Counted from the stretch's first letter, positions 1-5,876 are shown. The stretch is 6,057 bases of DNA from Eubacteriales bacterium (GCA_030533315.1 JAUNJL010000058.1:1-6057), one strand, 5' to 3'. A program made the numbers and translations. Notes: generated by a model from the sequence alone, not told the origin.

Positions 1-30
1 AAAAAAGAGATAAAAAATACGAGAAAAAGT

Positions 31-46
31 GTTCAAATTGTTGAAC
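31..46. promoter_or_regulatory. Perfect inverted repeat overlapping the -35 box, possible operator
   Basis: GTTCAA-ATTG-TTGAAC is a perfect 6-bp inverted repeat with a 4-nt spacer. Its right arm is the same hexamer used as the -35 element of the promoter at 41-69. A protein bound here would compete with RNA polymerase, so a repressor operator is the simplest reading. It could also form a small hairpin, but no T-tract follows on the + strand. The repeat is seen directly; the operator role is inferred. Confidence 0.4.
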
Positions 47-69
47 GGAGGACGAATCTTTGATATACT
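41..69 (+). promoter_or_regulatory. Sigma-70/sigma-A promoter of the diguanylate cyclase gene
   Basis: The -35 is TTGAAC (41-46) and the -10 is TATACT (64-69), separated by 17 nt. A TGA triplet at 61-63 gives an extended -10 (TGn). The -35 matches the consensus at 4 of 6 bases and the -10 at 5 of 6. The expected transcription start is near 76, leaving an untranslated leader of about 45 nt before the GTG start at 121. The region is AT-rich compared with the coding DNA. Confidence 0.6.
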
Positions 70-120
70 ATCCTTGGTTTTGGGTTTCGAAAGTGGAAAT
101 AAGTATTTAGGGAGCGATGA

Positions 121-1269
121 GTGCGTATGGAAGATTTGTCCTTGCTGATGTATGTGGAGATCGATGCTCTTTGCATCGTTCTCCTGCTTTACGTGATATT
201 GAAAGCATTTGGAAATATAGAACGGCGTCTGAACTGGCGCTATTTCCAGTTTGCCATGGTCTGCGTGGTGGGGGCGATCCTGTCGGACCTGGTGTGGAAG
301 CTGATGGACACCGGCGTGATGCCGTCCAGCAATTTTTTTCTCTACATGGTCAAGGCCGCCTATTTTCTCTTGGGGACGCTGACCACGACGGCTTGGTTTT
401 TTTATGCGGAGAGCGAGCTGGGCAATCCCTGGATGGGCACCATGGCCTACATGGGACCCTGGTCCCTGCCCCTTTTGCTGATGGTGATCCTCCTGGCGGT
501 GGGTGGCGTGACGGGATGGGTGTTCTCCTTCGATGAAAACGGATGCTTCCAGAGAGGGCCCCTTATCGCTTTGGGCTTTGGGATCCCCTGTCTCTATCTC
601 TTTGCCTCCATCATCCATCCTGTGGCAAAGGTTTTGAACCCGAGGAATTATATATACCGGAAGAACTATCTGAATCTCACCTGCTTTGCCCTGGTGACGG
701 CCGCTTCCGTCATCATCCAGTTTTTTCTTTCCGGCACGCCTCTGCCCAGCATTGGCATCACCGTGGCCATCCTGATGACCTTCATGACCTCCCAGGAGCT
801 CCAGGTGTCCCTGGACCCTCTCACCAAGCTGAATAACCGCTACCACATGATGAGATATCTTTCTGATAAGATGGAACATGCAGGGGGGAATCATTTTCTG
901 TACCTGATGCTCATCGATATGGACAAGTTCAAGCAGATCAACGACACCTATGGTCATGTGGAGGGGGACAAGGCCCTGGTGCGCATGGCCGGGGTCCTGA
1001 AGCTGACGGCCTCCACCTACAGCTGCTTCGTGGCCCGCTACGGCGGGGACGAGTTCATCCTGATCTGCGAGACAGAGCGGGAGGGAGCCGTGGACGAGAT
1101 CGTCCGGTTCATCAACCGGAAGCTGGAGGAGAGCAATCAGGAGGCGGGGACGGAATACCGCCTGAAGGTCAGCATCGGCTATGCCAAATACGAAAAAGAA
1201 ATGCAGTACATCTCCGATTTTATCGCACTGGCGGATCAGGCCCTCTATGAGGTAAAGCGGAACCGCTGA
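121..1269 (+). CDS. Membrane-bound diguanylate cyclase: seven-helix sensor plus GGDEF domain
   Basis: The 382-residue protein should make cyclic di-GMP from two GTP. Residues 1-225 contain about seven hydrophobic helices (near 13-30, 43-61, 72-96, 115-135, 147-168, 186-204, 208-225). Basic loops at 31-42 and 169-185 indicate N-terminus outside and the GGDEF domain inside the cell. The catalytic domain starts at DPLTKLNNR (232-240). It has the metal/nucleotide segment LIDMDKFKQINDTYGHVEGD (264-283) and an intact signature RYGGDEF (306-312), so it should be active. The I-site RxxD expected five residues before GGDEF reads TYSC (299-302), so product inhibition at that site is unlikely. No EAL, HD-GYP, PAS or receiver domain is visible. 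The GTG start at 121 lies 6 nt after AGGGAG (109-114); ATG at 127 is an in-frame alternative with a 12-nt gap. The gene has its own promoter and terminator. I do not recognise the N-terminal module as a named sensor family. Confidence 0.93.
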   Translation: MRMEDLSLLMYVEIDALCIVLLLYVILKAFGNIERRLNWRYFQFAMVCVVGAILSDLVWKLMDTGVMPSSNFFLYMVKAAYFLLGTLTTTAWFFYAESELGNPWMGTMAYMGPWSLPLLLMVILLAVGGVTGWVFSFDENGCFQRGPLIALGFGIPCLYLFASIIHPVAKVLNPRNYIYRKNYLNLTCFALVTAASVIIQFFLSGTPLPSIGITVAILMTFMTSQELQVSLDPLTKLNNRYHMMRYLSDKMEHAGGNHFLYLMLIDMDKFKQINDTYGHVEGDKALVRMAGVLKLTASTYSCFVARYGGDEFILICETEREGAVDEIVRFINRKLEESNQEAGTEYRLKVSIGYAKYEKEMQYISDFIALADQALYEVKRNR

Positions 1270-1288
1270 CAGACGGGTGGTTGCGGGG

Positions 1289-1356
1289 ACGGTTGGGAAA
1301 ATCCCCTGAGGCCTTTGGAAAAACCAAAGGCTTCAGGGGATTTTGGCCGTTTTTTT
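1289..1356 (+). terminator. Strong intrinsic terminator after the diguanylate cyclase gene
   Basis: A 21-bp stem is formed by 1298-1318 and 1324-1344, with one G-U pair and an AAAAA loop (1319-1323). ACGG (1289-1292) can pair with CCGT (1347-1350) across a small internal loop, bringing the helix to the edge of the T-tract at 1350-1356 (seven T). It lies 20 nt after the stop codon and should isolate the cyclase transcript from the pil operon. Confidence 0.93.
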
Positions 1357-1425
1357 ATAGGGGGCATCCTTTTTCAGCAGGGGAAATGGCAGGCGTGGAA
1401 GGGAATGGTCCGGGCCAAGGAATGG

Positions 1426-1439
1426 GCAGAATGTTCTGC
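1426..1439. promoter_or_regulatory. 14-bp inverted repeat just upstream of the pil promoter, possible regulator site
   Basis: GCAGAA-TG-TTCTGC is a perfect inverted repeat ending 7 nt before the -35 hexamer at 1447. The position suits a DNA-binding activator touching RNA polymerase, or a repressor. It is not followed by a T-tract and lies upstream of the predicted transcript, so it is not a terminator. It does not match an operator I can name; the Firmicutes LexA box (GAAC-N4-GTTC) was considered and does not fit. Confidence 0.4.
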
Positions 1440-1446
1440 ACCATAA

Positions 1447-1475
1447 TTGACAGGCGTTCGCATGTGTGATAAAAT
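1447..1475 (+). promoter_or_regulatory. Near-consensus extended -10 promoter of the pil operon
   Basis: The -35 is the exact consensus TTGACA (1447-1452). The spacer is exactly 17 nt and the -10 is TAAAAT (1470-1475), preceded by TGA (1467-1469), an extended -10. Transcription should start near 1482. So strong a core promoter suggests that control is by repression or acts after initiation, in the long leader that follows. No other promoter of similar quality is seen between here and the pilin gene. Confidence 0.8.
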
Positions 1476-1481
1476 TTGTCC

Positions 1482-1651
1482 ATAATATGGGAGGGGATCA
1501 TAGGCGCTTTCAGGACCGCTTTTTTGGAGGTGGATGGGAGCGTTTTTGGGGCTCCGGCGGAGCCGGTACATCATAGGAATACGACGGAAATCACAGTGAT
1601 CAAAGGGGCGGCCTGGCCCTGCCAGGCGGGTCCCGGACGGGAGAAGTGGCT
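1482..1651 (+). promoter_or_regulatory. Long structured 5' leader of the pil operon
   Basis: About 170 nt lie between the predicted transcription start and the pilB start codon. The leader contains GGCTCC-GGC-GGAGCC (1550-1564), which overlaps an alternative helix CCGGC-GGA-GCCGG (1554-1566), so the two exclude each other. It also holds the palindrome ATCAC-A-GTGAT (1590-1600) and two GC-rich hairpins next to the start codon (separate entry). None is followed by a T-tract. I looked for conserved c-di-GMP-I and c-di-GMP-II riboswitch core sequences and did not find them. The length and structure suggest post-transcriptional control, but the mechanism is unknown. Confidence 0.45.
1611..1643 (+). 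promoter_or_regulatory. Tandem hairpins, the second covering the pilB ribosome-binding site
   Basis: The first hairpin is GCCTGGC-CCT-GCCAGGC (1611-1627), a perfect 7-bp stem. The second is TCCC-GGAC-GGGA (1631-1642). Its right arm is part of the Shine-Dalgarno GGGAG (1639-1643), which sits 8 nt before ATG 1652. When folded it would hide the ribosome-binding site. The pairing is seen in the sequence; a regulatory effect is inferred, and a 4-bp helix alone is weak unless stacked on the first hairpin. Confidence 0.4.
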
Positions 1652-3346
1652 ATGGCGCTGAGACGGGAGAGGATGAAACTAGGCGACCTGCTGGTGAAGC
1701 AGCAGGTCTTGACAGAGGGAGAGCTGCAGAGGGCTTTGCAGCTGCAGCGGGGCAGCGGCAAGAAGATCGGCGAGGTGCTGGTGGACGAGGGCTTCATATC
1801 GGAGGAGATGATCGTCCGGGCTCTGGAGATGCAGCTGGGACTGAAGGTGGTGCAGCTGGCGGGGGTGAATATCCCGGCGGAGGTGCGCAACCTGGTGAGC
1901 GTGGACCTTCTGAAGAAATATGTCTGCGTGCCCTTTGAGCTGGATCCCTACAATGCCAATATCCTGCATTTGGCCATGGCGGATCCCATGGATATGATGG
2001 CCATGGACGACATCGCCATCGTCACCAACCTGCAGGTGGAGCCTTACATTGCGGCCAATCGGGACATTCTGGCCACCATCGACCGCTGCTACGGGGCGAA
2101 GGTGACCATGGAGGCCGCCCAGCGGTACACCCAGGAGCGGGCCCTGGCCCGAGAGGGGATGCAGGACGCCGCAGCAGACGCCAATGTGGACGACGCACCC
2201 ATCGTACAGCTGGTGCGCTCTTTATTGGAGCAGGCCATCCGGCAGAGATCCAGCGACGTGCACATCGAGGCCTTGGAGAGCAAGATCCGGGTGCGCTACC
2301 GCATCGACGGCTCCCTCTTCGAGAAGATGGTCTATGACAACAGCCTTCTCCCTGCCATCTCCACCCGCATCAAGATCATGGGCGGGATGGACATTTCCGA
2401 GAAGAGGAAGCCCCAGGACGGCCGTATGACCATCATGGTGGATCGCCAGGAGTACGACATCCGTATCTCCTCCATCCCCACGGTTCACGGGGAGAAGATC
2501 GTGATGCGTATCTCCTCCAAGCTGAGCCTGACGAAGAATAAGAAGGAGCTGGGCCTTTCTCCTGACGAGCTGGTCCGCTTCGACCATATGATGGCCAATC
2601 CCTTCGGGATCATCTTCGTCACCGGCCCCACGGGAAGCGGCAAGTCCACCACTTTGTACACGGCCCTCACAGAGCTGAACCGGGAGTCGGTGAACATCGT
2701 CACCGTGGAGGATCCCGTGGAGGCGGATATCGAGGGGATCAACCAGATCCAGGTAAACAACAAGGTGAACCTGACCTTCGCCTCGGCCCTGCGCTCCATT
2801 CTGAGGCAGGACCCGGACATCATCATGATCGGTGAGATCCGGGACGAGGAGACGGCCACCATCGCCGTGCAGGCCTCCATCACCGGCCACCTGGTGGTAT
2901 CCACCCTCCACACCAATAATGCGGTGGGTACCCTGAACCGTATGGCGGACATGGGCGTGGAGCGGTACCTGATCGCCGATGCGGTGGTGGGCGTTATCGC
3001 CCAGCGCCTTGTGCGTAAGCTCTGCCCCCATTGCAGGCGGAAGCGGCCCGCCACGGAGGAGGAGAAGAGGATCATGAAGCTCTCCCCCCAGGAGGAGCTG
3101 ATGATCTACGAGCCCACAGGCTGCGATCTGTGCAATCACACCGGGTATTTCGGCCGGACCGGCGTTTTCGAGATCATGGAGGTGAATGACGAGATCCGGG
3201 CCCTGATCGCGGAGAACGGCACCAGCGAGGAGCTGGAGAGGGCGGCCAGGAACAGCGGTATGCGCACCCTGCGGGAGAATGGCATTCGCTACGTCCTGGA
3301 CGGCACCACCTCCTTTGAGGAGATGCTGAGGGCCTCCTACGAATAA
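1652..3346 (+). CDS. pilB: Type IV pilus extension ATPase PilB (GspE family) with N-terminal MshEN domain
   Basis: This 564-residue hexameric ATPase powers pilin addition at the cytoplasmic face of the platform protein PilC. Residues 9-61 are an MshEN-type domain: two 24-residue motifs (9-32 and 38-61, starting KLGDLL and KIGEVL) joined by RGSGK, the layout of known c-di-GMP-binding MshEN domains. The usual leading Arg is Lys in both motifs, and the first motif has Gln for its usual Gly. The ATPase core has SSDVHIE (200-206), Walker A GPTGSGKST (325-333), Asp box VTVEDPVE (350-357), Walker B with Glu 395 (IMIGEIRD) and His box GHLVVSTLHT (412-421). A four-cysteine zinc site (CPHC at 458-461, CDLC at 491-494) is typical of PilB/GspE and absent from PilT. 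ATG 1652 is chosen because GGGAG lies 8 nt upstream; GTG 1646 is too close to it, and ATG 1673 would leave almost nothing before motif 1. It is first in the operon; pilT starts 74 nt downstream. A type II secretion GspE is possible by family, but the next gene favours pili. Confidence 0.95.
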   Translation: MALRRERMKLGDLLVKQQVLTEGELQRALQLQRGSGKKIGEVLVDEGFISEEMIVRALEMQLGLKVVQLAGVNIPAEVRNLVSVDLLKKYVCVPFELDPYNANILHLAMADPMDMMAMDDIAIVTNLQVEPYIAANRDILATIDRCYGAKVTMEAAQRYTQERALAREGMQDAAADANVDDAPIVQLVRSLLEQAIRQRSSDVHIEALESKIRVRYRIDGSLFEKMVYDNSLLPAISTRIKIMGGMDISEKRKPQDGRMTIMVDRQEYDIRISSIPTVHGEKIVMRISSKLSLTKNKKELGLSPDELVRFDHMMANPFGIIFVTGPTGSGKSTTLYTALTELNRESVNIVTVEDPVEADIEGINQIQVNNKVNLTFASALRSILRQDPDIIMIGEIRDEETATIAVQASITGHLVVSTLHTNNAVGTLNRMADMGVERYLIADAVVGVIAQRLVRKLCPHCRRKRPATEEEKRIMKLSPQEELMIYEPTGCDLCNHTGYFGRTGVFEIMEVNDEIRALIAENGTSEELERAARNSGMRTLRENGIRYVLDGTTSFEEMLRASYE

Positions 3347-3382
3347 GGGGGCTGCCGGCGAAAATCAAAAAGATCGCACTGT

Positions 3383-3399
3383 GCGGCCGCTGGGGCCGC
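3383..3399 (+). other. GC-rich stem-loop between pilB and pilT
   Basis: GCGGCC (3383-3388) pairs perfectly with GGCCGC (3394-3399) around a GCTGG loop. No T-tract follows, so it should not terminate transcription. It lies 7 nt before the pilT Shine-Dalgarno sequence (AAGGGG, 3406-3411). It may act in transcript processing or stability, or may be incidental in GC-rich DNA. Confidence 0.35.
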
Positions 3400-3420
3400 T
3401 CAGGAAAGGGGAAAATAGAT

Positions 3421-4485
3421 ATGTATGAATTGACAGAAATTCTGAGAAGATCCATAGAGGTTCGGGCCTCGGACATCCACCTGACGGTGGGGATGCCTCC
3501 CTGCTACCGGGTGGACGGCGTCCTTGCCCCCTACGGGGAGGAGAAGCTGACCCCCCAGAGCCTGGAGGAGCTTTTGGTGCCCATCCTGGAGGTTCGGAAC
3601 CGGGGGGAGCTGCAGGAGAACGGACAGACGGACTTTGCACACGCCATAGCCGGCGTGGGGCGTTTCCGTGTCAATGTGTTCAAGCAGAGGGGCACCCTGG
3701 CCAGCGTCATGCGCAGCCTGCCCTTTGAGATCCCCCAGCCGGATGTCCTGGGCATTCCCAGGTCGGTGGTGGAGATGACCCAGAAAAAAAGGGGACTGGT
3801 TCTGGTGACCGGGCCTACGGGCAGCGGCAAGTCCACCACCCTGGCCTCCCTTCTGGACGTGATCAACCGGGAGCACTCTGAGCACATCATCACCCTGGAG
3901 GATCCCATCGAGTATCTGCACCGCCACAAAAAGTCCGTGGTGAACCAGAGGGAGATCGGCAGCGACTCCGGCACCTATGCGCAGGCGTTGAGGGCGGCTC
4001 TCCGCCAGGACCCGGACGTGATCCTGGTGGGAGAGATGCGTGATCTGGAGACCATCTCCACGGCCATCACGGCGGCGGAGACCGGCCATCTGGTGTTTTC
4101 CACCCTCCACACCATCGGGGCGGACAAGACCATCGACCGTATCATCGACGTCTTTCCTCCCAGCCAGCAGCAGCAGATCCGGGTCCAGCTTTCTGTGGTG
4201 CTGGAGTGCATCGTCTCCCAGCAGCTTCTCCGCCGTGCGGACGGCAAGGGGCGGGTGGCGGCCCTGGAGGTGCTTTTTGCAAATGCGGCCGTGCGCAACC
4301 TGATCCGGGAGGGCAAGACCTTCCAGATCCCCTCCGTCATGCAGACCAACAAGCGTCAGGGGATGCAGACCATGGACGACGCTCTCCTGGACCTTTTCAT
4401 GAAGAGGATCATCACCGGGGAGGAGGCGCTGACCTACGCCCAGGATCCGGTGGCCATGGGAAGGAACACGGGGCTGGATTTCTAA
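3421..4485 (+). CDS. pilT: Type IV pilus retraction ATPase PilT
   Basis: This 354-residue hexameric ATPase depolymerises the pilus, causing retraction and twitching motility. The length and features are those of PilT rather than PilB: no MshEN region, no zinc cysteines, and the PilT C-terminal signature AVRNLIREGKTFQI (290-303), close to the family motif AIRNLIRE that is needed for retraction. The core has ASDIHL (16-21), Walker A GPTGSGKSTT (131-140), Asp box ITLEDPIEY (157-165), Walker B with Glu 205 (ILVGEMRD) and His box TGHLVFSTLHT (221-231). All catalytic elements look intact. ATG 3421 follows AAGGGG (3406-3411) by 9 nt. The gene lies between pilB and pilC in the same transcript, and its presence identifies the locus as a retractile T4P rather than a type II secretion system or a pilus that only extends. 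PilU-like paralogues exist, but with only one such gene here PilT is the better name. Confidence 0.96.
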   Translation: MYELTEILRRSIEVRASDIHLTVGMPPCYRVDGVLAPYGEEKLTPQSLEELLVPILEVRNRGELQENGQTDFAHAIAGVGRFRVNVFKQRGTLASVMRSLPFEIPQPDVLGIPRSVVEMTQKKRGLVLVTGPTGSGKSTTLASLLDVINREHSEHIITLEDPIEYLHRHKKSVVNQREIGSDSGTYAQALRAALRQDPDVILVGEMRDLETISTAITAAETGHLVFSTLHTIGADKTIDRIIDVFPPSQQQQIRVQLSVVLECIVSQQLLRRADGKGRVAALEVLFANAAVRNLIREGKTFQIPSVMQTNKRQGMQTMDDALLDLFMKRIITGEEALTYAQDPVAMGRNTGLDF

Positions 4486-4516
4486 GCCGGTTTTTTAGGG
4501 CTTCATTCAGGAAAAG

Positions 4517-4549
4517 GGCCGGCCTCCCCCAAAGGGCGGCGGGGCGGCC
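4517..4549 (+). other. Possible GC-rich stem-loop between pilT and pilC
   Basis: GGCCG (4517-4521) can pair with CGGCC (4545-4549), enclosing a G/C-rich loop that may pair further. It sits just before the pilC ribosome-binding site (AAGGAAGGG, 4555-4563). With a short stem and no T-tract it is not a terminator. The biological role is uncertain. Confidence 0.2.
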
Positions 4550-4567
4550 TTGGAAAGGAAGGGTGAA

Positions 4568-5791
4568 ATGCCGGGCTTTAGCTATGTAGCGGTAGACAAA
4601 AAAGGAAAAGAGAAGCGGGGCAGCGTAAAGGCGGAGAACCGGGACAAGGCTGCGGAAAGCCTGAAGGAGCAGGGGCTTCTTCCCGTCTCCCTGAAGGAAC
4701 AGGGAACCATGATGCGGGAGCTGGAGCTTTCCTCCTTCACCAGGAAGAAAAAGATCAAGCCCAGGGACCTGAGTACCTTTTGCCGTCAGTTCGTCAGCAT
4801 CATGCAGGCGGGCGTTCCCATGAAGGAGGCCCTTTTGATGCTGGCTCAGCAGACGGAGAACAAGGTCCTGCAGGAGGCGGTGACCAACACCCTCACGGAG
4901 GTGGAGAAGGGCAACACCCTGGCGGAGTCCATGGCGGCCCAGGGGGAGGTCTTTCCTCAGATGCTGGTGAGCATGGTGGAGGCCGGGGAGGCCTCGGGAA
5001 ATCTGGAGATGTCCTTTTCCCGGATGGCGGTTCATTTCGAGAAGGAGGCCAAGCTGAAGGCCACCATCAAGAAGGCCACCATCTATCCCATCATCCTGAT
5101 TATCGCAGCCATCGGCGTCATTGCGGTTATGCTGCTGTTCGTCATCCCCATCTTCATCGACATGTTTGCCGATCTGGACGTGGAGATGCCGGCCCTCACC
5201 ATGGGGATCATGAACCTGAGCAAGTGGATGACGGCGAACTGGTACATCCTCCTTGCCCTGGGAGCGGCGGCGGTCATTGGCTTTCGGATGTATTACGGGA
5301 CGCCTGGAGGGCGCCTGCGCATCGACAGGCTGAAGATGAGCATTCCCCTTTTCGGGAAGCTGTCCGTGAAGACGGCCTGCGCCCAGTTTGCCAGGACCAC
5401 CTGCACCCTGCTGGCAGCGGGCATCTCCATGACGGACTGTCTGGAGACCTCGGCGAAGATTCTGTCCAACATCCACTATTCCAACGCCCTGAGGGACGCC
5501 AAGGAAGAGGTGATGAAGGGAGTTCCTCTGTCGGAGCCTTTGGAGCTGTCGGGAATATTCCCTCCCATGGTGTACCACATGGCGGGTATCGGGGAGGAGA
5601 CCGGTACGGTGGAGGACATGCTGGAGAAGTTGGCGGATTATTACGACGAGGAGGTGGAGATCACCACCCAGAGCATTTTGGCCGCCATGGAGCCTTTGAT
5701 CATCGTCTTCATGGCGCTGGTGATCGGCACCCTGGTGATCGCCGTGATCTCGCCCATTGGGGCCATGTACGAGGGCCTGGATCACCTGTAG
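4568..5791 (+). CDS. pilC: Type IV pilus inner-membrane platform protein PilC (GspF family)
   Basis: This 407-residue polytopic membrane protein sits at the base of the pilus, where PilB and PilT dock and pilins are inserted or removed. The start has the family pattern PGFSYVAVDKKGKEKRGSV (2-20). Two repeated T2SSF domains follow (about 68-190 and 270-393). Each has the hallmark glycine-glutamate segment: VEAGEASGNLE (137-147) and AGIGEETGTVEDML (339-352). Predicted membrane helices are near 172-196, 223-241 and 374-398, the usual three. The length is normal for the family. ATG 4568 is chosen because the family N-terminus begins here and AAGGA lies 8 nt upstream; TTG 4550 in frame lacks such support. 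It lies 82 nt after pilT and 120 nt before the prepilin. GspF of type II secretion is the alternative, less likely next to pilT. Confidence 0.95.
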   Translation: MPGFSYVAVDKKGKEKRGSVKAENRDKAAESLKEQGLLPVSLKEQGTMMRELELSSFTRKKKIKPRDLSTFCRQFVSIMQAGVPMKEALLMLAQQTENKVLQEAVTNTLTEVEKGNTLAESMAAQGEVFPQMLVSMVEAGEASGNLEMSFSRMAVHFEKEAKLKATIKKATIYPIILIIAAIGVIAVMLLFVIPIFIDMFADLDVEMPALTMGIMNLSKWMTANWYILLALGAAAVIGFRMYYGTPGGRLRIDRLKMSIPLFGKLSVKTACAQFARTTCTLLAAGISMTDCLETSAKILSNIHYSNALRDAKEEVMKGVPLSEPLELSGIFPPMVYHMAGIGEETGTVEDMLEKLADYYDEEVEITTQSILAAMEPLIIVFMALVIGTLVIAVISPIGAMYEGLDHL

Positions 5792-5860
5792 GAGAAGGAA
5801 GGATCCGCCTGCAGGCATTTACATAAGGATGATACGCAGCCAGGGCATGGGGCGGCAGCG

Positions 5861-5876
5861 TTCATTAATACATGAA
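5861..5876. repeat. Short inverted repeat in the pilC-pilin gap
   Basis: TTCAT-TAATAC-ATGAA is a 5-bp inverted repeat with a 6-nt spacer, inside the 120-nt gap (5792-5911) that otherwise shows no gene and no convincing promoter or terminator. The inner TAATAC resembles a -10 box, but no -35 lies at the right distance. It might be a protein site or chance. Confidence 0.2.

Noticed and set aside
1281..1469. Small + strand open frame between the cyclase and the pil promoter
   Set aside because: It reads through the terminator stem and the pil promoter, has no good ribosome-binding site and has no recognisable sequence.
1487..1576. 29-codon frame opening at ATG 1487 in the pil leader
   Set aside because: The start would lie about 5 nt from the predicted transcript end and has no Shine-Dalgarno sequence, and the Gly/Arg/Phe-rich peptide looks random.
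1482..1651. c-di-GMP-I/II or guanidine-II riboswitch in the pil leader
   Set aside because: The genomic context invites a c-di-GMP riboswitch, but the conserved core words of both classes are not found. The two small hairpins at 1611-1642 recall guanidine-II RNAs, but their loops (CCT and GGAC) lack the ACGR sequence of that class.
2222..3139. Long open frame on the minus strand opposite pilB (305 codons)
   Set aside because: It is low-complexity His/Gly/Asp/Leu-rich protein with no domain, lying over the conserved ATPase core of PilB. It is an antisense shadow.
1646..3346. pilB starting at GTG 1646 or at ATG 1673
   Set aside because: GTG 1646 is only 2 nt from the GGGAG ribosome-binding site, and ATG 1673 only 3 nt from the nearest GGGAG. 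ATG 1652 has an 8-nt spacing.
4472..4496. Terminator at the end of pilT
   Set aside because: A run of six T (4491-4496) follows GGCT...AGCC, but the stem is only 4 bp with a 9-nt loop and is separated from the T-tract by GG. It is too weak to end transcription, and pilC clearly continues the operon.
1652..5791. Type II secretion system instead of a type IV pilus
   Set aside because: GspE/GspF/pseudopilin genes share these families, but a full PilT with its AVRNLIRE motif belongs to retractile pili and has no place in type II secretion loci.
4412..5818. Long open frame on the minus strand opposite pilC (468 codons)
   Set aside because: It is rich in His, Gln, Gly and Arg with no recognisable domain, as expected for the antisense of a GC-rich gene. 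The + strand frame encodes a clear PilC.
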